Origin: an uncultured Acetatifactor sp. | GTDB taxonomy: Bacteria; Bacillota; Clostridia; Lachnospirales; Lachnospiraceae | NCBI GenBank assembly: GCA_910584865.1 | Contig: CAJUCE010000001.1 | Location: forward strand, 284,188 to 348,187 | Length of the DNA stretch: 64,000 nt | Reading direction: 5' to 3' | In this document: piece by piece, positions 16,673 to 25,400 of the stretch | Numbering within the stretch: position 1 is the first letter of the stretch | Layout of the letters: every line of letters starts with the position of its first letter | The notes under the pieces: model-generated | What the model was told of the DNA's origin: nothing | What the model saw: only the letters and a program-made list of their open reading frames with translations | Database searches by the model: none | Program-made: the position numbers and the translations under genes

Positions 16673-17143
16673 ATGACAGACAGAGAACCCAGTATGACGC
16701 CGAATGCGCCAGTCGGCGCGCGTTCCGGCTGCTGTCACTGCAAGGGCCTGGCATATGAGAAGGACAACTTATACAGTCTCATGCGGGCATGCGGCCATCA
16801 TCTATATGTGCGTTCCGGCAGGAGCGCAGGCCAGGGGCGGATCCTGGCTATTTTGCTGGAAAAAAGGAGCATGACCCAGAAGGAACTTCAGGACATCCTG
16901 CGGATACAGCCGGGGTCCCTGAGCGAGATTGTGGCCAAGCTTGAGGAGAAGGGGCTGGTCCGGCGGCAGAAGGATGAGGAAGACAGACGCAGAAGCGTGA
17001 TAGAATTAACGGAGACAGGAAGGGAGGAGGCCCTGCTGCAGGAGCGGCAGGATGACGGCTCTCCCACTTTCGGGGCATTGAACGAACAGGAGCAGGAAGC
17101 CATGAAGGCCATGCTGCGGAAGCTTTTGGAGAGCTGGAAATAA
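16673..17143 (+). CDS. MarR-family transcriptional regulator
   Basis: This 156-residue winged-helix dimeric regulator has recognition helix and wing EIVAKLEEKGLVRRQKDEEDRRRSVIELTETG, the family hallmark. The N-terminus carries an unusual Cys-rich stretch (GCCHCKG, about 20-26) that could sense metal or thiol stress; this is inference. GGAGGAAG lies before the ATG. The gene is followed 30 bp later by two ABC exporter genes. It therefore probably represses its own operon and responds to the exported compound, as in BmrCD/YvcC-type MarR-ABC units. Confidence 0.9.
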   Translation: MTDREPSMTPNAPVGARSGCCHCKGLAYEKDNLYSLMRACGHHLYVRSGRSAGQGRILAILLEKRSMTQKELQDILRIQPGSLSEIVAKLEEKGLVRRQKDEEDRRRSVIELTETGREEALLQERQDDGSPTFGALNEQEQEAMKAMLRKLLESWK

Positions 17144-17173
17144 GGTTGGAGGAAAGCGGGAGGTACGGACGCG

Positions 17174-18946
17174 GTGAAATTCATACTTTCTTATGTAAAA
17201 AAATACCGGTTCATGGTGGCTGTGGGTATGCTGGTGAAGCTGTCGGCCGCCGTGGCCGAACTGATGCTGCCCTATGTATTGGAGCATCTGGTGGACGATG
17301 TGGCGCCCCTGCGGAATATGGGACTGATCTTCGCCTGGGGCGGCGTGATGCTGCTGTTGGTGGTGTATGTGCGCCAGGCAAATGTAAAGGCCAACCGGAT
17401 GGCGGTGCGGGTGGCGAAAAACAGCATATACGAGATCCGCAGAGATTTGTTCTGGAAATCGGTCAATCTCTCCGGCGGCCAGCTGGACGAATTCGGGCTG
17501 CCCTCCCTGAATTCCCGGATGACATCGGATTCTTACAATCTCCAGAGCTTTATCCAGTCCAGCCAGACTATGGGGATCCGGTCGCCGATTTTGCTGTTGG
17601 GCGGGATTTCCATCACCCTGACTATGGATGTGGGCCTGGCGTCCATTCTCTGCATCATGGCCCCGATTCTAATCGTGGCCGTGGTATGTGTGTCCATGAA
17701 GGGCATCCCCCTTTATGATAAAGTCCAGCGGAGCATGGATGATATCGTGCGTATCATGCGGGAAAATATCACCGGAATCCGGGTGGTGAAGGCGCTTTCC
17801 AAGGAGGACTATGAAATGCGCCGTTTTGACCAGAGCAACAGAGAGATGGAGCGCCGGGATATCAAGGCCGGTATCATTATGGCGCTGCCCGGGCCTATCA
17901 TGACCTTTATGCTGAATATAGGATTGACCATCGTGGTCATCGTAGGCGCTTACAGGGTGAACGGAGGAATGACCCAGCCGGGGGTGATTCTGGCTTTTTT
18001 GACCTATTTTAATATGATTCTGATGGGCGTCATGGGACTGAACCGGATCTTCATGATGATGTCCAAGGCCAATGCCTCTGCCCACCGTATTGCAGCCGTG
18101 GTTGGGACGCAGGATGAGCTGGTGCCTGTGCCGGCCGAAGAAGCGGCCGCCACGGCCAGAGAGGAATATATTGTTTTTGAAAATGTGGCATTCAGCTACG
18201 GGAAAAGCGATCATCCGGCGGAAGAGAGCGATGCGTCCAGGGAAAAGTTCGACGGACTGGAGCGTCAGAAGTGTCTGGAAAATATTGACTTTGCTGTCAA
18301 AAAGGGCGGCTCCCTGGGGATCATCGGCGCTACCGGCTGCGGCAAGACCACCATTATCAATCTCCTGATGCGCTTTTACGATGCGGATGAGGGGCATATC
18401 TTCATCGGCGGTAAGGACGTGCGCTCTTACGATAAGGATGAACTGCACAGACTCTTCGGGGTGGTATTTCAGAACGACGTGATCTTTGCGGATTCCCTGC
18501 AGGAGAATATCTCTTTCGGGCGGGATGTGACGATGGAGGAGCTGGAGAAGGCTGCCGGGGACGCCATGGCCAGGGAGTTTATTGAAAATTATGAGGATAC
18601 ATATGAACATAAAGCCGTAGTCAGAGGAGCGAACTTAAGCGGCGGCCAGCGCCAGAGAGTGCTCATTGCCAGAGCGTTGGCAGCGGCGCCCCAGATTCTG
18701 GTGCTGGACGATTCCTCCAGCGCTCTGGATTATAAGACGGATGCGGCCCTGCGCAGGGCTATCAGGGAGCATCATGGGGATACCACCACCATCATTATCG
18801 CGCAGAGGATCAGCTCCATTATGGGACTGGATGAAATCATCATGCTGGACGAAGGCAGGATCATCGGATACGGTACCCATGAGGAACTGCTGGAGTGCTG
18901 CGCCATGTACCGGGAGATCTATCGGACCCAGATGGGGAGCGTGTGA
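17174..18946 (+). CDS. ABC exporter half-transporter with degenerate ATP site
   Basis: The protein has 590 residues: a six-helix membrane domain (about 1-300) and an ATPase domain. Walker A GATGCGKTT is near 385 and the signature LSGGQRQRVLIARAL is intact. Walker B ends in D not E (VLVLDDSSSALD-like), and the switch His is replaced by Gln (IIAQRISS). These changes define the non-catalytic site of heterodimeric exporters such as TM287/288 and BmrCD. The start is GTG with GGGAGG upstream. The partner is the next gene. A 40-residue insert before the ATPase core (HPAEESDASREKFDG) is unusual. Confidence 0.93.
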   Translation: MKFILSYVKKYRFMVAVGMLVKLSAAVAELMLPYVLEHLVDDVAPLRNMGLIFAWGGVMLLLVVYVRQANVKANRMAVRVAKNSIYEIRRDLFWKSVNLSGGQLDEFGLPSLNSRMTSDSYNLQSFIQSSQTMGIRSPILLLGGISITLTMDVGLASILCIMAPILIVAVVCVSMKGIPLYDKVQRSMDDIVRIMRENITGIRVVKALSKEDYEMRRFDQSNREMERRDIKAGIIMALPGPIMTFMLNIGLTIVVIVGAYRVNGGMTQPGVILAFLTYFNMILMGVMGLNRIFMMMSKANASAHRIAAVVGTQDELVPVPAEEAAATAREEYIVFENVAFSYGKSDHPAEESDASREKFDGLERQKCLENIDFAVKKGGSLGIIGATGCGKTTIINLLMRFYDADEGHIFIGGKDVRSYDKDELHRLFGVVFQNDVIFADSLQENISFGRDVTMEELEKAAGDAMAREFIENYEDTYEHKAVVRGANLSGGQRQRVLIARALAAAPQILVLDDSSSALDYKTDAALRRAIREHHGDTTTIIIAQRISSIMGLDEIIMLDEGRIIGYGTHEELLECCAMYREIYRTQMGSV

Positions 18947-18956
18947 GACTCGGGGT

Positions 18957-18995
18957 GCAGCGTCTAAAGAGCAGGCGCAGCGTCTAAAGAGCAGG
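18957..18995 (+). repeat. Short tandem repeat between exporter genes
   Basis: GCAGCGTCTAAAGAGCAGG occurs twice, 20 bp apart, in the 158-bp gap between the two exporter genes. A CCGCCG/CGGCGG hairpin follows near 19021-19046. These may tune expression of the second subunit. Confidence 0.7.
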
Positions 18996-19104
18996 GATTG
19001 GTATGAGACATTTCCGACAATGCCGCCGCCAGGGCGGGTTCGGCGGAAAATATATAATATAAGCGGTTGCGGCAGAAAGAGCCGCCGCGGGAAAGGGAGA
19101 ATCT

Positions 19105-20874
19105 ATGGCAGCCAGAGATACGATCCGGAAAAAGCCCAGGGACACGAAGGGCACATTTAAGAGACTGATTGCGTATATCGGCTATTACAAATGGATATTA
19201 CTGTTTGTCTTTGCCCTGTGCTTTACCAGCAATGTGCTGGCGCTGCTGGGGCCAAGCATGGCAGGCTCCGCCATCAACGAGGCGGCAGCCGGTCCGGGGA
19301 AAGTGAATTTTGACAGAGTGTTTTACTACGCGGGAAGGATGCTGTTCTGCTATGTATGCTCCTCCCTGATCACGGTGGCTATCAATATCATCATGATGTA
19401 TGTCAGCAAAGGCATCGCGAAGAGGATGCGGGGAAATGTATTCGACAAGCTGATGCGGATGCCTGTGGGGTATTTCGACAGGAACCAGGCCGGGGATATT
19501 ATCAGCCGCGTGTCTTACGATATCGATGTAGTCAGTACCTGCCTGGCCACGGATGTGGTACAGATTCTGACCAGCCTGGTCACAGTGGCGGGATCCTTTG
19601 CCATGATGCTCTATATCTCGCCCATGCTGGCCGCCGTGGTGGTGGTGACGATTCCGGCTGCCGTGATTTATGTGACGAAAATGCGCACCATCACACAACC
19701 GAGATTTGTAAAACGTTCTAAAAATTACGGAATTATGAATGGCTTCGTGGAAGAAATGTTCTCCGGGCAGAAGACCATCATGGCCTATGCCTATGAAAAC
19801 CGGGTGGCGGAGAATTTTGACAGAATCAACCAGGATGCGGCGGATGCCTATTACAATGCGGACTACTACGGGATCACCATGGGCCCTACAGTGAATTCCA
19901 TCAACAATCTGGGGCTGAGCCTGATCGCCGTATTCGGCTCTCTCCTGTACATGGGCGGACGGATTTCTCTGGGGCAGATTTCGTCATTTGTACTGTATTC
20001 CCGGAAATTTTCCGGCCCCATCAATGAGATCGCCAATATTACCAATGAACTGTATTCCGCCCTGGCGGCTGCGGAGCGGGTGTTCGGCCTGCTGGACGAG
20101 GAAGAGGAACCGGGCGACAGAGAAGAGGCCGCGCTTCTTACGGATGTCAGGGGAAATGTGGAACTGCAGAACGTATTCTTCGGATACGAGAAAAATAAAA
20201 CCATCATCCACAATCTGAGTCTGCGGGCCGAGGCAGGAAAGCTTGTGGCCATAGTGGGACCTACCGGCGCAGGCAAGACTACCATCATCAATCTTCTGAT
20301 GCGATTCTACGATGTGGACGAGGGAAGCATTTTAGTAGAAGGCAGTGATACCAGAGAGTATACCAGGCGGAGTCTGCGCGGAGCTTATGCCATGGTGCTT
20401 CAGGACACCTGGGTATTTCGGGGGACGATTTTTGACAATATTGCCTACGGAAAGGAGGGCGCAACCATGAAGGAGGTGGTGGCTGCAGCCAAGGCTGCCC
20501 ATATTCATTCCTTTATCATGCGTCTGCCTCACGGCTACGAAACGGTGATCAGCGAGGACGGCGGCAATATATCCAAGGGACAGAAACAGCTGTTGACCAT
20601 TGCCAGGGCCATGCTTTACGACGCGCGGATGCTGATTTTAGACGAGGCCACCTCCAATGTGGACACCAGTACGGAGCGCAGAATCCAGAAAGCCATGCGC
20701 GAGCTGATGAAGGATAAAACCTGTTTTGTAATCGCGCACCGTCTCTCTACCATTCAGAATGCGGACCATATTCTGGTAATTGACCACGGGGATGTAGTGG
20801 AACAGGGGAACCATCAAAGCCTCATGGAGCGAAAAGGTTTTTACTATAAATTATATGCATCTCAATTTGAATAG
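19105..20874 (+). CDS. ABC exporter half-transporter, catalytic partner
   Basis: This is a 589-residue membrane-plus-ATPase protein. Walker A GPTGAGKTT is near 384, Walker B MLILDEATSNVD keeps the catalytic Glu, and the switch His is present in VIAHRLST. The signature is degenerate (ISKGQKQLL). In the heterodimer this signature faces the degenerate Walker site of the upstream protein, leaving one hydrolysing site. GGGAGA precedes the ATG. Substrates of such pairs are drugs, peptides or lipids; none can be chosen here. Confidence 0.94.
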   Translation: MAARDTIRKKPRDTKGTFKRLIAYIGYYKWILLFVFALCFTSNVLALLGPSMAGSAINEAAAGPGKVNFDRVFYYAGRMLFCYVCSSLITVAINIIMMYVSKGIAKRMRGNVFDKLMRMPVGYFDRNQAGDIISRVSYDIDVVSTCLATDVVQILTSLVTVAGSFAMMLYISPMLAAVVVVTIPAAVIYVTKMRTITQPRFVKRSKNYGIMNGFVEEMFSGQKTIMAYAYENRVAENFDRINQDAADAYYNADYYGITMGPTVNSINNLGLSLIAVFGSLLYMGGRISLGQISSFVLYSRKFSGPINEIANITNELYSALAAAERVFGLLDEEEEPGDREEAALLTDVRGNVELQNVFFGYEKNKTIIHNLSLRAEAGKLVAIVGPTGAGKTTIINLLMRFYDVDEGSILVEGSDTREYTRRSLRGAYAMVLQDTWVFRGTIFDNIAYGKEGATMKEVVAAAKAAHIHSFIMRLPHGYETVISEDGGNISKGQKQLLTIARAMLYDARMLILDEATSNVDTSTERRIQKAMRELMKDKTCFVIAHRLSTIQNADHILVIDHGDVVEQGNHQSLMERKGFYYKLYASQFE

Positions 20875-20924
20875 CTTTTGAATCGATTTGGAATAGCTTC
20901 TGAAAAGATCGTGGACAGCGTCTG

Positions 20925-20972
20925 ATCCCGCCGGGGGTGCCTTATTTGGGCATACGGCGGGATTCTTTTTTC
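20925..20972 (+). terminator. Rho-independent terminator of the exporter operon
   Basis: ATCCCGCCG (20925-20933) pairs with CGGCGGGAT (20955-20963), with a GTGCC/GGCAT extension in the loop, and is followed by TTCTTTTTTCTTCC. It is a strong terminator isolating the exporter from the pilus locus. Confidence 0.9.
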
Positions 20973-21010
20973 TTCCTTATATTATATTGAGCTTAAAGAT
21001 AAAAAAATAA

Positions 21011-21039
21011 ACCGCATAATAAGTGTTATGCGGTAAAAA
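21011..21039 (+). repeat. Left inverted repeat of candidate invertible promoter
   Basis: The 29-bp site 21011-21039 is itself an imperfect palindrome: ACCGCATAA and TTATGCGGT around the 6-bp centre TAAGTG, then AAAAA. Its inverse occurs at 21191-21219 with 27 of 29 matches. The arms resemble tyrosine-recombinase (Xer-like) core sites. For leftward transcription it also forms a hairpin followed by TTTATTTTTTT, a potential terminator. Confidence 0.75.
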
Positions 21040-21115
21040 GAGGATAAAAGTCCAAGGAAAATTTAAAGAAAAAGAAATTTGCATAGCTTTTTGACGCATC
21101 CTTTGACTGGTGATT

Positions 21116-21124
21116 TGGTATAGT
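21116..21124 (+). promoter_or_regulatory. Extended -10 promoter inside the inverted-repeat segment
   Basis: TGGTATAGT gives an extended -10 (TG at 21116-21117, TATAGT at 21119-21124) oriented toward the pilus genes. TTGACG (21091) and TTGACT (21103) are present but badly spaced, suggesting an activator-dependent or extended -10 promoter. No other promoter is evident before 21250. Confidence 0.5.
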
Positions 21125-21190
21125 GAATGTAAAGAAAAGCAGGAAATACCAGCAATTCCGGCAAATTAGCATGAAATTTTGTTTTTTATA

Positions 21191-21219
21191 TTTTTACCGC
21201 ATAACACTTATTACGTGGT
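21191..21219 (-). repeat. Right inverted repeat of candidate invertible promoter
   Basis: The site begins TTTTTACCGCATAACACTTA and ends TTACGTGGT, the reverse complement of the left site except for two mismatches in the outer arm. It ends 30 bp before the coiled-coil gene. Loss of symmetry only in the outer arm is compatible with strand exchange at the central hexamer. Confidence 0.75.
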
Positions 21220-21249
21220 AAACAGGGAGCGCAGAGGCGAGGAACAGGA

Positions 21250-21849
21250 ATGACAGAAAAGGAACTGCATAAACTGCGGCGGCATGACCTGCTTCAGCTA
21301 TTGCTGGCACAGGGCAGAGAGGCGGCGCAGCTTCAGGCGCAGATTGACGATATGACTGCGCAGCTGGAGACCGCGCAGGAGACGAACAGTCGCTTTATAG
21401 GCCGCCTGGATGACAAGGATGCCCAGATCGAGAAGCTGAAAGGCCGTCTGGACGAAAAGGATCTCCAGGTTAAGACATTCAAGGAACGCCTGAAGGAGAA
21501 AGACATCCGGATAGACAGATTAAAGGGACGGCTGGACCAGAAGGACGAACAGATAGAGGCCCTTCGGAAAGTCATAGAAGAATACCGATCCGGCAGGATA
21601 TTTGAAATGGAAGGCGACATTTCTATTGCGGAAATAGCGCGGAAGCTGGAAGGTATTTTTGCGGCGGCGCAGAAAGCTGTGGATCAATATCTGGACGATG
21701 TCAGGGGCACGATGGAGGGCGGAGAAGACGCGGCAGATGACGGAGAACGGGAAGTTTGTGACAACGCTCCCGCCGCGGCAGCAGGAAGCAATGATACAGG
21801 GGAGCAGAATGAAGAAGAGACAGATAGAAGTGGAGGCCCCGACGCTTGA
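21250..21849 (+). CDS. Coiled-coil protein at head of pilus operon
   Basis: This 199-residue cytoplasmic-looking protein has no signal or membrane segment. Residues 20-120 form a long coiled coil built of near-repeats (KDAQIEKLKGRLDEKD, KDIRIDRLKGRLDQKD). A conserved-looking helical segment follows (GDISIAEIARKLEGIFAAAQKAVDQYLDDV), resembling DivIVA-like or SepF-neighbouring scaffold segments only in general character. The acidic tail overlaps the signal peptidase start by 41 bp, so the two are translationally coupled. This places it in pilus secretion or assembly, perhaps as a positioning scaffold; this is inference. Confidence 0.75.
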   Translation: MTEKELHKLRRHDLLQLLLAQGREAAQLQAQIDDMTAQLETAQETNSRFIGRLDDKDAQIEKLKGRLDEKDLQVKTFKERLKEKDIRIDRLKGRLDQKDEQIEALRKVIEEYRSGRIFEMEGDISIAEIARKLEGIFAAAQKAVDQYLDDVRGTMEGGEDAADDGEREVCDNAPAAAAGSNDTGEQNEEETDRSGGPDA

Positions 21850-22396
21850 ACAGCTGGAAGCGGAGCTGAAAAAGGAGCAATACAAACGGAATTATGGGCG
21901 GGTACTGCGAAGTACGATATTCTCCCTTCTGGTAGTGGCAGCGGCCTCGGTACTGATAGCGGTATTGCTGCTTCCGGTACTGCAGATCAACGGAACATCC
22001 ATGACGGAGACATTGCAGGACGGGAATATCGTAGTGGCGCTGAACAGCAAGAAATTCAGCACGGGTGATGTGATCGCATTTTACTATAACAACAATATCC
22101 TGGTAAAGCGGGTGATCGCGGCGGCAGGAGACTGGGTGGATATAGACGAGGAAGGAAATGTATATGTTAACGGAGAGCTGCTGGAGGAACCTTATATATC
22201 GGAAAAAGCTCTTGGGGACTGCAACATAACATTACCCTACCAGGTGCCGGACGGGAAATGCTTTGTCATGGGAGACCACAGGGCAACCAGCATAGACAGC
22301 CGAAATACGGCGGTGGGGTGTATCAGCGACGGCGTAGTGGTGGGCAGGATTCTCTTGAGAGTCTGGCCGCTGGAGGAAGCAGGATTTATCAATTAG
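21809..22396 (+). CDS. lepB: Signal peptidase I (bacterial Lys/Ser type)
   Basis: From ATG 21809 (GGGGAGCAG upstream) this is a 195-residue protease with one N-terminal helix (SLLVVAAASVLIAVLLLPVL). It has catalytic S64 (NGTSMTETL), K100 (ILVKRVIAAAGDWV) and the box D region GDHRATSIDSR. It cleaves signal peptides outside the membrane. The position inside the pilus operon suggests a dedicated role for the adhesin and pilin encoded next. A second, SipW-type signal peptidase lies at 36738. The longer upstream reading is excluded by the coupled ribosome site. Confidence 0.93.
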   Translation: MKKRQIEVEAPTLEQLEAELKKEQYKRNYGRVLRSTIFSLLVVAAASVLIAVLLLPVLQINGTSMTETLQDGNIVVALNSKKFSTGDVIAFYYNNNILVKRVIAAAGDWVDIDEEGNVYVNGELLEEPYISEKALGDCNITLPYQVPDGKCFVMGDHRATSIDSRNTAVGCISDGVVVGRILLRVWPLEEAGFIN

Positions 22397-22439
22397 ACCC
22401 GGGCAGCAGACGGGTTGATACAAGGAAGGAGACAGCACA

Positions 22440-25400
22440 ATGGAATCTTTGAAGAAACAGGCTGCAAAACTATTGGGTGAGCAGAAAAAATACAGGCGCT
22501 GGCTGACAATATTTCTCGGCCTTGCCATTGTGGTAACGCTGGGCACCGTCGCCGCACTGAAGATGAACGGCCAGGCCCTCAGCCACAAACAGAAGGTGCT
22601 GAAATGCGCGCTGGAGCTGCATGAGCATACGGAGGAATGCTATGAAAGTGATCCGGAATCCGGGGAGAAGACCCTAATCTGCGGCTATGCGGATTATGCG
22701 GTGCATACCCACAATGACGATTGCTACGATGGGGACGGAGAGCTGGTCTGCCAACTGGACGAGGTGGAAGCCCATATCCATGAGGAAAGCTGCTACGAGG
22801 AAGAGCAGGTTCTGATCTGTGAGCTGCAGGAATCCAAAGGACATGTGCACACGGACAGCTGTAAAGCCCTGATATGTGAGAAAGAGGAGAGCAAAGGCCA
22901 CAAGCATACTGACAGCTGCAAAGTATTGACCTGTGAGAAAACAGAGGGCCAGGGCCACACTCATACGGAAAGCTGCCGGAAGCTGATATGCGAGAAGGCG
23001 GAGACAGAAGGCCATCAGCATACAGACGCGTGCCGTACCATGACCCGTGGGGATCTGATCTGTGAAAATACAGAGGAAGGCCATGAACATACAGATGATT
23101 GCTACCAGCAGACAGAGAACATAACCTGCGGATTGGAAGAGGCAGAAGGCCATACCCACACGGATGCCTGCTATGACGCTCATGGCTGTGGTCTGGAAGA
23201 GGCGGAAGGCCACACCCATACAGAAAGCTGCTATGATCCTCATGGTTGCAAACTGGAAGAGGGCGAAGGCCACACCCATACAGAAAGCTGCTATGACCCT
23301 CATGCCTGCAAATTGGAAGAAGGCGAAGGCCATACCCATACGGAAAAATGCTATGAGACCGTCAAAACCGTGATCTGCGGCAAGCTGGAACTGCACACGC
23401 ACATCACTGCGGAAGAGGCAGAAGAGGGCGAAGAGAGCTGTTACGATACGGAAGGAAAACTGATCTGCAAGATTCCGGAGCTGAAGGAGCATGTACATGG
23501 CGAGGACTGCTTTGAAACCATGGAACTGACCAAAGAGGAAGTAGAGGCGATGAAGAACAGCTCCGCAGAATCGGAAGAAGGCAATACGGATGCCTCCGGC
23601 GACGGAGAAGAAGACAGTACGAAAGCTTCCGGCGACGGAGAAGAGGATAATGCAAAAGCCTCCGGGGCTGCAAAGGACGATAATGCCGGAACGGAAAGCG
23701 CCGAAGGAGGAGAAACAGATAAGGCAGGAGAGAACGCAGCGAATAATGGAAATACTCCGGAGGACGGAGACGTCGCTGCGGACGGAATGTTCCGGAAAGT
23801 CTTTGAAGACGAACATATGAAGGTGGTAGCGGAATATGACAGCGCTGCCGGGATTCCGGAAGAGGCAGAACTATTTGCGGAACCGGAAGGTAAGGACGGC
23901 ACGCCAGACTCTGCGGGAACAGCATCTGGCACTACAACACCGGAAACAGAATCAGATGCCGGCGTAGAAGCACCGGAGGCAGGATCCGGCTTAGAGGCGC
24001 CGGAAGCAGAAAGCGGTGCCGGAACGCCCGGAGCGGAAAACAATGCCGAAATACCTGAAGCAAAAAACAGTGCCGAAACACCCGAAGCAGAAAGCGGTGT
24101 CGAAACACCCGAAGCAGAAAATGGTTCCGAAACGCAGGGAGCCGATTCAGGTTCAAATGATTCACAGGCAGAGGAAACAGTTCCGGATGCTGCAGCTCCG
24201 ACAACGGAGACAGAGAGTCCGCAAGCAAGGAAGAATACATCGGGTGTCATAGTACCGGAAAGTAAAATAGCATTTGGCGTACAAAGCAGGATAGAGACAG
24301 TGTCAGAAATCAAGACGCCGGAGTCCGCAACTGCGTCAGAAAGTGGTGCGGATACAGAAAGTGCTGGGAATGCAAAAGGTGTTGCAGATACAGGAAGCGA
24401 TGCGGCAGCAGAGTCCGGAACAACGGCGGCTCAGGAAGAGAAGGCAGATCAGTCCCAAGCAGCAGAAAAGGTGACGGAAGAAATAACCTACCGATTCGGC
24501 TTCAGAGTGAACGGAGAAGAGATCACGCCTAAGGGAACCGTGACTTTTACAGTATGGAATCTGGATGAGGAAGACAGCGAGCCGGAGACAATCGTATACT
24601 CCGCGGGAGATAATTTGGAGTCTCTGAAGGTGACTTTGCGGAAAGTGGCAGAGCAGGTGAAAAGCGCCGAGTGTCGGAGAGTTTATGAAGACGAAGAAAT
24701 CAGGGTGATTGCGGAATATGAGCTTACAGCTGAAATTCCTGACGAAGCGAAGCTGATTGTAGAAAAAATTACAGATGAAGAGCATTTCCAGGAATGTGAG
24801 GCTGAATTACAGACGCATTTGGGAAATGATGAAGCCACTATGGATATGCTTTTAAAGATAGGCTTCTATATTGGGGATGAAGAGATTGAACCCAAAGATA
24901 CTGTTTCGATTTCAATTCAGTTTTTGAATAATGATAGTATCGCGGAAGGAGATCCGATTAATATAATTCACTTCGCGAAAGACAAAACGGAGGTGTTGAG
25001 CGGAAGCGATATTGATGAAGAAGGAACTACTACTTTTGTGACGGATTCATTCTCCGATTTTGGCATAATGAATATGCAGGCGGCGGCAGAAATATCGGGC
25101 TTATTTGGCGTAAGCATAGCGCAGCAGAATAAACGGATTCCCATTTATGAAAAAGACGGAAATGATTGGCTAGAGGTCAGTTTGTCTCCTCTGGATCTGA
25201 CTTCCCTTGAAAACAATTTGCTGGCGGGGATTACGGGGGATGGATATTATATTATAGTGGATGCATTCACAGATTATCTTACAGGTTATGATGCCAGCAA
25301 ACTTACTGTTTGGGATGATGAAACCGGTAGTACTCCAACGGATGCCAAGTGGATTGCGTACTCTACGGACAAGGGAAATACAATTACAACTGTAAATGTT

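Noticed and set aside
21011..21219. The two palindromes as simple rightward terminators
   Set aside because: Neither is followed by a T-run in the rightward direction, and they are inverse copies of each other. An exporter terminator already exists at 20925.
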